Below are positions 15,073-23,392 of a stretch of DNA of 64,000 nt, piece after piece. Below the pieces are notes generated by a model. It did not search any database, was not told the origin of the DNA, and saw nothing but the letters and a program-made list of their open reading frames with translations. The stretch covers positions 1 to 64,000 of the forward strand of contig JAZSRP010000002.1 in NCBI GenBank assembly GCA_045538555.1, given 5' to 3'. Position numbers and translations under genes: made by a program. The DNA is from Coliplasma sp045538555 (GTDB lineage: Bacteria; Bacillota; Clostridia; Oscillospirales; CAG-382). Numbering within the stretch: position 1 is the first letter of the stretch; each line of letters begins with the position of its first letter.

Positions 15073-15879
15073 ATGTATGCGGAGTCAACGGTGGTTTATG
15101 CAGACGTATTGTTTCTCACAAATTTTTGTGTGGATTTTTTGTGTCTGTACCTATCGGCGTTTTTGTTACGGAGGAGGTTAAGGCCCATGAGAGCTGTTGC
15201 TGCCTCCGTCATGGGAGGCGGATACGTTTTTGTACCATTCTTTTTGGAAACAGCAGATTGGCTGTCATTTTTATTGCATCTGTCTGTGGCAGTTTTGATG
15301 GTTTTTGTTGCGGCCGGATGGAACGGCAAAAAGGATTTTTTAAAATTCTTTGGGTCTTTCTTTGCTATTCAGTTTCTGGTGGGCGGAGCGGTGTCGGGTG
15401 TACAAAACCTCTTTGGGCATAGTATTTCTGCTCCATCGGCACAGGGGCTGGCAGGAGCTTTTTGCATATCGTTGGCGGCAGCGGCAGGATACGCTTTGCT
15501 TTTTCGAAAACGCACGGGGGCAAAAAGCGTACTGACAAAAATCCATTGTCTCGAAAAATGCCTGACGTTGAGCTTGCTGATAGACAGCGGTAATCTGATG
15601 GTGGAGCCATTCTCTGCCCTGCCGGTAATTTTGGTATCTCATTCCGCTCTTCCCCCTCCCCTTGACAACCCCGACCCAATGCATTATCCACTGCCGTTGC
15701 GTGCCATTCCGTTTCGAACAGCATCGGGAAACGGAATATTGTTTGGATTTTTGCCAGACAAAATCCAACTGGCATCCGGCGGCAATAAAAAAAGAAGCGT
15801 GGAGGCATACGTTGCGGTAGACACCTCCAATACCGATTTTTCGGGCTTTGACGGGCTGATGCCACAATGCTTACTGTAA
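15073..15879 (+). CDS. spoIIGA: Sigma-E processing peptidase SpoIIGA
   Basis: About 268 residues. Five membrane helices fill the N-terminal half, starting VYADVLFLTNFCVDFLCLYL, the typical SpoIIGA opening. The C-terminal half is an aspartic-protease-like domain with the catalytic DSGN motif in LLIDSGNLMVEP. SpoIIGA sits in the sporulation septum and removes the pro-sequence of sigma-E after a signal from the forespore. The gene is 20 nt upstream of sigE, its classic partner. Start ATG 15073 is preferred over an upstream in-frame ATG (14956), since the family begins here; a modest GGTGG precedes it. Confidence 0.93.
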   Translation: MYAESTVVYADVLFLTNFCVDFLCLYLSAFLLRRRLRPMRAVAASVMGGGYVFVPFFLETADWLSFLLHLSVAVLMVFVAAGWNGKKDFLKFFGSFFAIQFLVGGAVSGVQNLFGHSISAPSAQGLAGAFCISLAAAAGYALLFRKRTGAKSVLTKIHCLEKCLTLSLLIDSGNLMVEPFSALPVILVSHSALPPPLDNPDPMHYPLPLRAIPFRTASGNGILFGFLPDKIQLASGGNKKRSVEAYVAVDTSNTDFSGFDGLMPQCLL

Positions 15880-15899
15880 CAAAAGGGAGGAAAGCGTCT

Positions 15900-16616
15900 A
15901 TGAAATTGAAAAATGCAAAAAATCTGGTAATACTGTGGATCAAAGAAGTGCTGGGAATCGACAGCGAAGTTTTTTATATAAACGGGCCCCAAACCCTGCC
16001 ACCGCCTCTTTCAAAAGAAGAAGAGACCCGGCTGATAACAGAAATGGATCGGAATCAAAACGCAAAAAAAACACTGATCGAGCATAATCTTCGGCTGGTG
16101 GTATACATTGCAAAAAAGTTTGAAAACACAAACGCGGGTATTGAGGATCTTATTTCCATAGGTACCATTGGGCTCATAAAAGCCATCAACACTTTTCGGC
16201 CCGACAAGCAAATAAAGCTGGCAACCTACGCTTCACGGTGTATCGAAAACGAGATTTTGATGCACATTCGCAAAAACCACGGGCAAAAGAGTGAGTTGTC
16301 TCTTGACGAGCCGTTGAACGTAGACTATGACGGAAACGAGTTGCTGCTATCCGACGTTTTGGGAACAGACAGCGACTACGTATACAAAAATCTGGAAGAA
16401 AGCGAGGACAAACGACTTGTGAGAGCTGCGCTGAAGGAGCTGAACATGCGTGACCGTGAAATAATCGAGCTGCGATTTGGCCTCAGCAAAAGCTCGCGGG
16501 AGCTCACCCAAAAGGAGGTGGCGGATATTTTGGGAATCTCCCAGAGCTATATCTCACGGTTGGAAAAACGAATCATCGAAAAGCTCAAGGATTTTCTCAT
16601 GAAGCAAAACTATTGA
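15900..16616 (+). CDS. sigE: RNA polymerase sporulation sigma factor, pro-sigma-E
   Basis: 238 residues from ATG 15900, with GGGAGG 9 nt upstream. An N-terminal pro-sequence (about residues 1-27, amphipathic, ending near EVFYINGP) matches the region cut by SpoIIGA between the two aromatic residues. Then LPPPLSKEEE leads into sigma region 2 (NLRLVVYIAKKFEN, DLISIGTIGLIKA, LATYASRCIENEILM) and region 4 (TQKEVADILGISQSYISRLE). Sigma-E runs early mother-cell transcription. In many spore formers sigG follows directly, but here the next gene is unrelated. The stop codon overlaps the -35 box of that gene's promoter. Confidence 0.97.
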   Translation: MKLKNAKNLVILWIKEVLGIDSEVFYINGPQTLPPPLSKEEETRLITEMDRNQNAKKTLIEHNLRLVVYIAKKFENTNAGIEDLISIGTIGLIKAINTFRPDKQIKLATYASRCIENEILMHIRKNHGQKSELSLDEPLNVDYDGNELLLSDVLGTDSDYVYKNLEESEDKRLVRAALKELNMRDREIIELRFGLSKSSRELTQKEVADILGISQSYISRLEKRIIEKLKDFLMKQNY

Positions 16617-16641
16617 CACTTTTTTGAAAAAATAGTATAAT
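16613..16641 (+). promoter_or_regulatory. Sigma-A promoter of the NYN-domain gene
   Basis: Perfect TTGACA (16613-16618), 17-nt spacer, perfect TATAAT (16636-16641). The -35 includes the TGA stop codon of sigE, so the downstream gene can be expressed in vegetative cells. Confidence 0.9.
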
Positions 16642-16677
16642 TATTGCATATAAAAGTATTTTTTCAAGAAAGGAGGA

Positions 16678-17484
16678 ATGATTGTTCTGAGTTTGTTCAG
16701 AAAAGAAACCCCAAAGGAAGTTCCCACCTCACCAACCGCTTCTCTGCCAAAAGCAGTGGCGTTTGTGGACTATGAGCACTGGTATATTTCACTCAAAAAC
16801 AACTATGGGATACTTCCAAACATCAAGGGATGGTTTGAAGAGCTGAACCAAAACTACAATCTGCTGGAGGTCAACTTTTTTGCTGACTTTTCACATAAAA
16901 GTCTGGCAGATGAGATCGGCAGGATCAGATTGTTTTCCAACAAGATCATCGATACCCGCAGCCCAAACGGAGTTCAGAAGGACTTCACGGATTTCATCAT
17001 TCTTGACAACATGTATCAAAAAGCTCTTTCTTCTGAGGACATAGGAGTTTTTATACTGTTTTCGGGCGACGGGCATTTCAGCTCGGTTACTTCGTTTCTC
17101 AAGAACTTTTATCACAAGCAGGTGGTGATATACGGCGTCAACGGCTCTTTTTCAAAGCAGCTTCAGGAGACTGCCACCGTTGCTCACACTCTCCCCACAG
17201 AGCAGGACCTCAGCGGAAGCTTTTACCGCTATATATTTGATTATCTTAAAACCAGTCCCAAGCCCTCCTACAACGAGGCCATCAACGAGGTTCTCAAAAA
17301 AGTAAAAAAAGGCACCAACAAACAAAAGGTCACACAGGCAATGAAAGCGCTCATGGAAAATGATATTATTTCCGAGCGTTCCCTTTCTTCCGGAAAGTCC
17401 GGTTCCAAGTCAAAAAAGCAGATATTGCTTTTTGTTGACTGGGAAAAGGCGGAAAAAAGCGGACTTTATTCTCCAAATCTTTGA
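16678..17484 (+). CDS. NYN-domain (LabA/DUF88-like) putative nuclease with winged-helix-like tail
   Basis: 268 residues. The NYN/PIN-like fold shows the expected acidic positions: FVDYEHWY near residue 30, KDFTDFIILDNMY near 101-113 and LFSGDGHF near 125. The latter part (about 190-245) is basic and helical, ending in a segment that resembles a winged-helix nucleic-acid-binding module (NEVLKKVKKGTNKQKVTQAM). NYN domains are usually metal-dependent RNases, so an RNA-processing role is inferred. The ATG is only 1 nt past GGAGG, so the true start may be a few codons downstream. It stands alone with its own promoter. Confidence 0.8.
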   Translation: MIVLSLFRKETPKEVPTSPTASLPKAVAFVDYEHWYISLKNNYGILPNIKGWFEELNQNYNLLEVNFFADFSHKSLADEIGRIRLFSNKIIDTRSPNGVQKDFTDFIILDNMYQKALSSEDIGVFILFSGDGHFSSVTSFLKNFYHKQVVIYGVNGSFSKQLQETATVAHTLPTEQDLSGSFYRYIFDYLKTSPKPSYNEAINEVLKKVKKGTNKQKVTQAMKALMENDIISERSLSSGKSGSKSKKQILLFVDWEKAEKSGLYSPNL

Positions 17485-17512
17485 TTTTTGCCCTGTTTTT
17501 TTTAAAAAACTA

Positions 17513-17541
17513 TTGTAATGGCTGAGTTTGTGTGGTATAAT
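17513..17541 (+). promoter_or_regulatory. Promoter of the rimP-nusA-infB operon
   Basis: A -35 TTGTAA (17513-17518), 17-nt spacer and perfect -10 TATAAT (17536-17541). The transcript would start near 17548. Confidence 0.75.
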
Positions 17542-17566
17542 AGTGCTACAAAGAACAGTAAGTTTT

Positions 17567-17593
17567 CAAGAGAGGGTGCCAAGCCCTCTCTTG
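17567..17593 (+). promoter_or_regulatory. Leader hairpin before rimP
   Basis: A perfect 10-bp stem (CAAGAGAGGG/CCCTCTCTTG) with a 7-nt loop lies in the 5' leader. It ends only 9 nt before the rimP ribosome-binding site and has no U-tract, so it is not a standard terminator. It could be a processing or protein-binding site for operon feedback. Confidence 0.6.
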
Positions 17594-17612
17594 ATTGTTG
17601 ATTGGAGGAAAT

Positions 17613-18125
17613 ATGGCAGACAAAAAGGGCGGCATCGCAAAAAAGGTGCGGGATGCCGTGGAATCGGTTATTACTGACGCGGGTTACTCTCTGTGGGATG
17701 TTTCCTACTACAAGGAGGGAGCAGAGATGATACTGGAGATAGCCATTGACAAAGTTGGCGGCATCTCCATCAACGACTGCTCCGTGGTGACACGACTGGT
17801 GGAACCCATTATTGACGAGCTGGATCCCATCGAGGAGAGATACTGTCTTGAGGTCTCCTCCGCAGGCACTGTTCGCAATCTTACACGTGATGAGCACATC
17901 GCCTTTGCATGTGAGCAGGGCATCGGAGTCACCGTGAAACTTTTTGTGGCAGTTGAGGGAAGCAAGGAGCACAGCGGAGTTATTACCGCTTTTGACGGAA
18001 CCACCGTCACTCTCACAAAACAAAACACCGCACTGACCTTTGACAAAAAACAAATCACAAAAATAAACGCCGAGTTTGTCCCCGATGAGGACGGCGAAAA
18101 CACCGATCAATCACAAGGAGAATAA
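17613..18125 (+). CDS. rimP: Ribosome maturation factor RimP
   Basis: 170 residues from ATG 17613, preceded by GGAGG. RimP binds the 30S subunit during late assembly. The N-terminal alpha/beta domain contains YSLWDVSYYKEGAEMILEI and the conserved LEVSSAGTVRNLTRDEH, where most relatives have LEVSSPGLDRPL. The C-terminal domain is SH3-like. The substitution of PG by AG in that loop is a mild deviation. First gene of the rimP-nusA-ylxR-ylxQ-infB-rbfA operon, 2 nt before nusA. Confidence 0.93.
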   Translation: MADKKGGIAKKVRDAVESVITDAGYSLWDVSYYKEGAEMILEIAIDKVGGISINDCSVVTRLVEPIIDELDPIEERYCLEVSSAGTVRNLTRDEHIAFACEQGIGVTVKLFVAVEGSKEHSGVITAFDGTTVTLTKQNTALTFDKKQITKINAEFVPDEDGENTDQSQGE

Positions 18126-18127
18126 TA

Positions 18128-19180
18128 ATGAACAAGGAACTTTTTGAGGCACTGGACGTCCTTGAAAAAGAAAAAGGGATTTCCAAGGATTATATGATCG
18201 AAAAGATCGAGGCCGCTCTGATCTCTGCTTTCCGCAAGGAAAACTCCGGAAACGAGAACGCAAGAGTCAAGCTTGATCCTGTCAAGCAGGACGTGAAGCT
18301 ATACCGCCAGCTGACCGTGGTTGAAGAGGTGGAAAACCCTCTCACCGAGATCTCACTTGAGGACGCACAGAGAAAATCCAAGCGCAACAAGCTTGGAGAT
18401 GTGGTTGAGTTTGAGGTAAAAACCAAAAGCTTTGGCAGAATTGCCGCACAGGCAGCAAAGCAGGTCATCATCCAGGGGATCCGTGAGGCAGAGCGCGGAA
18501 ATATGATCAAGGAATACGAGGAAAAGAAGGAAGAGATCGTATCCGCAGTGGTTGTCAGAGTTGATCCCACCACAGCCAACGCTACCCTTGAGTTGGGAAA
18601 GAACGAGATGGTTCTTTTCCGCAACGAGCAGATCCCCACAGAGACCCTCAGCGTAGGCGACAGGATCAAAGTTTTTATTACTGAGATCAAAAAAGAAACA
18701 AGAGGCCCCAGCATTATTCTTTCCCGTACCCAGCCCGGACTGGTTTCCCGTCTTTTTGAGCAGGAGGTTCCTGAGATCAAGGATGGCACTGTAGAGATCA
18801 AGCGTATTGCACGTGAGGCAGGCAGCCGCACCAAGATTGCAGTGTTCTCCAATGACGATGCGGTTGACGCCATCGGCGCCTGCATCGGGCCCAAGGGAAT
18901 GAGAAAGAACAACGTCACAGATGAGCTCAATGGCGAAAAAATCGACATTATCTCCTACAGCGAGGATGTTGAGAGCTTTATCAGCGCCGCTCTGGCTCCC
19001 GCAACCGTGGAGTCCGTCACCAAGCTGCCCGATTCCGACAGGGCATACCGTGTTATTGTGGCAGACGACCAGCTCTCTCTTGCCATCGGCAAAGAGGGAC
19101 AAAACGCACGTCTGGCAGCAAAGCTGACCGGTTTTAAGATCGACATCAAGAGCCGCAAAAGTCTGGAATCTCAGGAATAA
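18128..19180 (+). CDS. nusA: Transcription termination/antitermination factor NusA
   Basis: 350 residues in the usual Firmicutes layout: N-terminal RNA-polymerase-binding domain (FEALDVLEKEKGISKDYM), an S1 domain (about 130-200), KH1 with VDAIGACIGPKGMR and KH2 with LAIGKEGQNARLAAKLTG. It lacks the acidic repeats found in E. coli NusA. It modulates pausing, termination and rRNA antitermination. KH1 reads KNNVTDELNGEKIDI where most relatives have VQNIVDELNGEKIDI. Stop and start positions show tight coupling with rimP. Confidence 0.97.
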   Translation: MNKELFEALDVLEKEKGISKDYMIEKIEAALISAFRKENSGNENARVKLDPVKQDVKLYRQLTVVEEVENPLTEISLEDAQRKSKRNKLGDVVEFEVKTKSFGRIAAQAAKQVIIQGIREAERGNMIKEYEEKKEEIVSAVVVRVDPTTANATLELGKNEMVLFRNEQIPTETLSVGDRIKVFITEIKKETRGPSIILSRTQPGLVSRLFEQEVPEIKDGTVEIKRIAREAGSRTKIAVFSNDDAVDAIGACIGPKGMRKNNVTDELNGEKIDIISYSEDVESFISAALAPATVESVTKLPDSDRAYRVIVADDQLSLAIGKEGQNARLAAKLTGFKIDIKSRKSLESQE

Positions 19181-19195
19181 TCCGGAGGTACTACA

Positions 19196-19465
19196 TTGAC
19201 CGAAAAGAAAACACCTCAGAGAAAATGCCTTGGTTGCAATCAAATGAAAGACAAGCAGATACTGGTTCGGGTTGTTCGCAATGCCGACGGCACTGTCTCG
19301 GTTGACCTCACAGGCAAAATGCCGGGAAGAGGCGCATACATTTGCAGAAATGAGAAATGTCTCAACACCGCACTCAAATCCCACCGGCTTGACCGCTCGC
19401 TGAAATGTCATATTCAGGATGAGATCTCTGACACTCTCAGAGAGCAGCTGAAGGACAGCAACTGA
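19196..19465 (+). CDS. ylxR: YlxR family RNA-binding protein (RnpM)
   Basis: 89 residues, DUF448/YlxR family. The typical opening (PQRKCLGCNQMKDKQILVRVVR) contains the CxxC of the family and leads to the GRGAYIC and CLNTALK segments. In B. subtilis YlxR binds RNase P RNA and modulates its activity. TTG start at 19196 with GGAGG 8 nt before it. Always found between nusA and infB in Firmicutes, as here. Confidence 0.92.
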   Translation: MTEKKTPQRKCLGCNQMKDKQILVRVVRNADGTVSVDLTGKMPGRGAYICRNEKCLNTALKSHRLDRSLKCHIQDEISDTLREQLKDSN

Positions 19466-19480
19466 CGGGAGGTACAAAGT

Positions 19481-19795
19481 ATGGAAAAAAACACTGCAGG
19501 TGTTGTGGGTTTGGCAAGAAGAGCCGGTGCCTTGGTTCACGGTACAAACAACGTGCTTGAGGCAGTCAGATCAAAAAAAGCACTGCTGGTGCTGATTGCA
19601 TCCGACGTTTCCGACAACACAAAAAAGAACATCACCGACAAAGCAGCTTTCTATTCGGTCAAAACAGAGATGCTGGACATCACCGTTGAAGAGCTGGGCA
19701 GGATAATCGGAAAGGGCGGCACCGCCGCCGTTGCCCTGACAGATGACAATTTTGTCAAGGCATATCGCAAGCAAACTGCCCAAACGTCTATTTAG
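19481..19795 (+). CDS. ylxQ: YlxQ, ribosomal protein L7Ae-like RNA-binding protein
   Basis: 104 residues with the L7Ae/L30e/S12e fold pattern: GLARRAGALVHGTNNVLEAV at the N-terminus, LVLIASDVSDNTKKNI and the late GRIIGKGGTAAVALTDDNF. Such proteins bind kink-turn RNAs. Strong GGGAGG ribosome-binding site; conserved position between ylxR and infB. Confidence 0.9.
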   Translation: MEKNTAGVVGLARRAGALVHGTNNVLEAVRSKKALLVLIASDVSDNTKKNITDKAAFYSVKTEMLDITVEELGRIIGKGGTAAVALTDDNFVKAYRKQTAQTSI

Positions 19796-19809
19796 AAAGG
19801 GGATATTTT

Positions 19810-22104
19810 ATGGCTACAACAAGTGAAAAATACAGAATCAATGCCCTTGCAAAAGATTTTGATATAAAAAGCAAGGACATCATCACCATTCTTGACGATG
19901 CGGGACTGACAGGAAGAACTCACATGGCAGTTCTTTCCGAGGAAGAGCTGAGTATTATACTTGAGACCATCACTCAGCGCAATCCCGTGGACATCACTGC
20001 ATTTTTCAAGCAATATGATGACAAAAAGAACGCAAAAAAAGAAGAAGAGCGCAAAAAAGCAGAGGAAGCCAGAGCCAAAGCAGAAGAAGAGAAGCGCAAA
20101 AAAAGAGAGGCAGCAGGTATTACACAGCAGCCCCAGAAAAAGCGCTCCAGAGACGAGGTTCGTGTTGTTGATACCCGCGGAAACGCTCAGGTGGATCTGT
20201 CAAAATACGATGACAAGATCCTCAAGTACGACACAGCACCCGACACTCAGTCAAATATTCAAAAGCTGAAAAAGCGCAATAAGTTTCAGGACCAGCAAAA
20301 GAGCAAGAAGTTTGACAAAACAAAGCAACCCCAAAAGCCGGTTCAGAAGCCCAAGCCCGTTCAGCTCAAGATCACTGTTCCCGATACCATCACTGTGGGC
20401 GAGCTTGCTTCCAGAATGAAAACCGCTGCAGCCGAGGTTATCAAAAAGCTGTTTGCCATGGGTGTAATGGCAACAGTCAACGAGAGTATTGACTATGACA
20501 CCGCATACCTGGTGGCAGATGAATTCAAAATCAAGGTAGAGCACGAGGTGGTGCTGACCCTTGAGGACAAACTTTTTGACGAGAGCGAGGACGCCGAGGA
20601 AAGCTTGGTTTCCCGTGCCCCCGTTGTGGTGGTTATGGGTCACGTTGACCACGGCAAGACTTCCCTTCTGGATGCCATCAGAGACACTCATGTTACCGCA
20701 GGCGAGGCAGGCGGTATCACACAGCACATCGGTGCTTACCGTGTTTCTGTAGGCGACAGAGAGGTTACTTTCCTCGATACTCCCGGACACGCCGCATTTA
20801 CCGCAATGCGTGCAAGAGGTGCAAACCTCACCGATGTTGCAGTTTTGGTTGTTGCCGCAGACGACGGCATCATGCCTCAAACCGTAGAGGCAATCAACCA
20901 CGCAAAAGCTGCCGGAGTTACTATCATTGTTGCCATCAACAAGATCGACCGTCCCGGTGCGGATCCTGAGCGTGTAAAAACCGAGTTGACAAAATATGAT
21001 CTCGTTCCCGAGGAATGGGGCGGCGATACCATATGCGTTCCTGTTTCTGCTCTCAAGCGTGAGGGTATCAAGGAGCTGTTGGATATGATTTTGCTCTCCT
21101 CCGATATGCTGGAGCTGAAAGCAAATCCCTCCAGAGCCGCAAAAGGTGCCGTCATTGAGGCACGTCTTGACAAGGGCAAGGGTGCCGTGGCAACACTGTT
21201 GGTTCAGAACGGAACCCTCAAGAACGGTGATATCATCATTGCCGGAACTGCTGTGGGAAGAGTCAGAGTTATGACCGACCACATGGGCCGCAAGCTCAAT
21301 CAGGCAGGCCCCTCCGTTCCCGTAGAGATCATGGGTCTGGCAGAGGTGCCTGAGGCGGGCGATCTGTTCAATGCAGTTGCCGACGAGAGAATGGCACGCG
21401 AGCTTGCAGAAGAGCGCAAGTCAAAGAGAAAAGAAGAAGAGCAGGGCGGAACCAAGGTCAGTCTGGACGACCTCTTCTCCCAGATCGAAAGCGGTGTAAA
21501 ATCCCTCAACATCATTGTAAAAGCAGACGTTCAGGGCTCTGCGGAAGCAGTGAAAGCAAGTCTGGTCAAGCTCTCCAACGAGGAGGTCAAGGTCAGCGTG
21601 CTCCACGCAGGTGCGGGCGGCATCAACGAGAACGACGTCAAGCTTGCATCCGCTTCCAACGCAATTATTGTAGGATTCAATGTTCGTCCCGACAAAAACG
21701 CCATTGACGTTGCCGCAAGAGACAAGGTTGAGATCCGTACCTACCGTATTATCTACGAATGCCTTGAAGAGATCGAAGCAGCTCTCAAGGGAATGCTTGC
21801 ACCCAAGTTCAGAGAGGTGGTTCAGGGCCACGCAGAGGTCAGAAACGCCATTCACGTTCCCTCCGTGGGCACGATCGCAGGCTCCTACGTTCAGGACGGA
21901 AAGATCACCAGAAACGCACAGGTTCGAGTTGTGCGTGACGGTGTGGTCATTGCCGAGGACAAGGTGGCATCCCTCAAGAGATTTAAGGACGATGCAAAAG
22001 AGGTCTTGCAGTCATTTGAATGCGGTATCGGTCTGGAGAAATTTAACGATATCAAGGTTGGAGATATTCTTGAGACCTTTGTTATGGAGGAGATTGAAAG
22101 ATAA
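19810..22104 (+). CDS. infB: Translation initiation factor IF-2
   Basis: 764 residues. N-terminal IF2N module, a long Lys/Glu/Ala-rich linker (about 65-185) and then the GTPase core with VVVMGHVDHGKTSLLDAI (G1), the G3 segment FLDTPGHAAF and NKID. The EF-Tu-like beta barrel and the C-terminal fMet-tRNA-binding domain follow. IF-2 brings initiator tRNA to the 30S subunit and drives subunit joining. It overlaps rbfA by one base (stop TAA and start ATG share an A). Confidence 0.98.
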   Translation: MATTSEKYRINALAKDFDIKSKDIITILDDAGLTGRTHMAVLSEEELSIILETITQRNPVDITAFFKQYDDKKNAKKEEERKKAEEARAKAEEEKRKKREAAGITQQPQKKRSRDEVRVVDTRGNAQVDLSKYDDKILKYDTAPDTQSNIQKLKKRNKFQDQQKSKKFDKTKQPQKPVQKPKPVQLKITVPDTITVGELASRMKTAAAEVIKKLFAMGVMATVNESIDYDTAYLVADEFKIKVEHEVVLTLEDKLFDESEDAEESLVSRAPVVVVMGHVDHGKTSLLDAIRDTHVTAGEAGGITQHIGAYRVSVGDREVTFLDTPGHAAFTAMRARGANLTDVAVLVVAADDGIMPQTVEAINHAKAAGVTIIVAINKIDRPGADPERVKTELTKYDLVPEEWGGDTICVPVSALKREGIKELLDMILLSSDMLELKANPSRAAKGAVIEARLDKGKGAVATLLVQNGTLKNGDIIIAGTAVGRVRVMTDHMGRKLNQAGPSVPVEIMGLAEVPEAGDLFNAVADERMARELAEERKSKRKEEEQGGTKVSLDDLFSQIESGVKSLNIIVKADVQGSAEAVKASLVKLSNEEVKVSVLHAGAGGINENDVKLASASNAIIVGFNVRPDKNAIDVAARDKVEIRTYRIIYECLEEIEAALKGMLAPKFREVVQGHAEVRNAIHVPSVGTIAGSYVQDGKITRNAQVRVVRDGVVIAEDKVASLKRFKDDAKEVLQSFECGIGLEKFNDIKVGDILETFVMEEIER

Positions 22105-22442
22105 TGTCCAACCACAGACAGGATAAACTCAACAATGCGATAAGCTCAGAGCTTGCCGCCATCATCCGCAACGTAAAGGACCCCCGAGTCCGAGACAGCT
22201 TTGTGAGTATCGTGGGCGCATCTGTCGCCCCCGATCTCTCTGTGGCAAGAGTGTTTTTCAGCGTTTTGGGTGAGGACAGGGGCGTCTTGAAAGGACTGGA
22301 ATCAGCCACCGGATTTTTGCGCAGCGAGCTGGCAAAGCGTCTCAACCTCCGCATCACCCCAAAGTTGGTTTTTGTACGTGACGACAACACTGAGCGAGCT
22401 ATGAATATCTCACGCATACTAAAGGATATCGGTGAAGAATGA
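22104..22442 (+). CDS. rbfA: 30S ribosome-binding factor RbfA
   Basis: 112 residues with the KH-like RbfA fold: DKLNNAISSELAAII, VKDPRV, the ARVFFSVLG strand and LRSELAKRLNLRITPKLVF. RbfA matures the 16S 5' end and the pre-30S particle, and functionally pairs with IF-2 and RimP in this same operon. Overlaps nrnA by 4 nt. Confidence 0.95.
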   Translation: MSNHRQDKLNNAISSELAAIIRNVKDPRVRDSFVSIVGASVAPDLSVARVFFSVLGEDRGVLKGLESATGFLRSELAKRLNLRITPKLVFVRDDNTERAMNISRILKDIGEE

Positions 22443-23392
22443 TGAACGTCGGAATAAAAGAAGCTGCGGCTTTTTTGAAAGACAATGACAATTTTTTGAT
22501 ATACACTCACGCAAGCCCCGACGCCGACACTATCGGTTCGGGGTGTGCTCTTGCGCTTATTTTGAGGTTGATGGGCAAAAGCGCAAGTGCATTTTGCACC
22601 GATCTTATTCCAAAAAAACTTGATTTTTTGCCTACCCACAGGTTTTTTTTACCCAAGATTCCGCACGATCTCTGTGTTTATACTCCTATCAGCGTTGACG
22701 TAGCAAGTCCAAAGATGATTCCCGCCATCACTCTGCCCGAGTTTGAGCTTTCGTTAGATCATCACAAGGTCAACACCATTCCCTGCAAGCGCCTCTGCAA
22801 TATGAGTGATTTTATTGCCACGGGAGAACTGATCTTTTTGCTGATGAAAGAGCTGGGCGTCTTTATGACAAAAGAGATCGCACTGTGCCTCTATGCCGCC
22901 ATTTGCTCTGACAGCGGCGGATTCAGATACGATGCGACCACACCCCAGACCCACAGAATTGCCGCAGAGCTGTTGGAAAAAGAAATCGACCACGCCTACG
23001 TTTGCAGACGGCTCTTTGAGTCAAAAACCAAGGAGCAGATGGCTCTGGAGGCATTGGCGTATTCAAAGCTCAAGGTTATTTGCAAAGGAAAATTTGCATA
23101 CGTTGCCATCACAAAAGAAGAATTTTTGGCAACAGGCGCAGAAGAAAGCGACTATGACTCCATCAACAACATTCCCAGACAGATCGACGGTGTATCCGTC
23201 TCAGCAATGATCAGATCAAAAAACGGGTTGACAAAAATCTCACTCCGCTCCAACGACAACGTTGACGTAGCAGAGATTGCACAGCAGTTTGGAGGCGGAG
23301 GCCACTACCATGCGGCAGGGTTTTCGCTGGACTGCGACGTAAACGAAGCCGAAGAAACGGTACAACGGATTTTTGGAGAAATGCTGTGGTGA
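22439..23392 (+). CDS. nrnA: DHH/DHHA1 phosphoesterase, NrnA-like nanoRNase/pAp phosphatase
   Basis: 317 residues. DHH domain motifs: IYTHASPDADTIGSG (usually PDGD), SVDVA, LDHHKVN (the DHH itself) and ICSDSGGFRYD. A DHHA1 domain follows, with FGGGGHYHAAG near the C-terminus. In B. subtilis NrnA degrades 2-5 nt RNAs and pAp, the final step of RNA turnover and sulfur-nucleotide recycling. The Gly-to-Ala change in motif I is minor. Linked by overlap to rbfA and truB, as in many Firmicutes. Confidence 0.92.
   Translation: MMNVGIKEAAAFLKDNDNFLIYTHASPDADTIGSGCALALILRLMGKSASAFCTDLIPKKLDFLPTHRFFLPKIPHDLCVYTPISVDVASPKMIPAITLPEFELSLDHHKVNTIPCKRLCNMSDFIATGELIFLLMKELGVFMTKEIALCLYAAICSDSGGFRYDATTPQTHRIAAELLEKEIDHAYVCRRLFESKTKEQMALEALAYSKLKVICKGKFAYVAITKEEFLATGAEESDYDSINNIPRQIDGVSVSAMIRSKNGLTKISLRSNDNVDVAEIAQQFGGGGHYHAAGFSLDCDVNEAEETVQRIFGEMLW

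Noticed and set aside
18353..19540. Long minus-strand open frame of 395 codons antisense to nusA and ylxR
   Set aside because: Its product has no recognisable domain, is unusually rich in Cys, Leu and Asn, and exists because the highly expressed genes on the plus strand use few codons that read as stops in reverse. nusA is certain.
20251..21282. 343-codon minus-strand frame inside infB
   Set aside because: Antisense shadow of the IF-2 GTPase domain; no ribosome-binding site and no family match.
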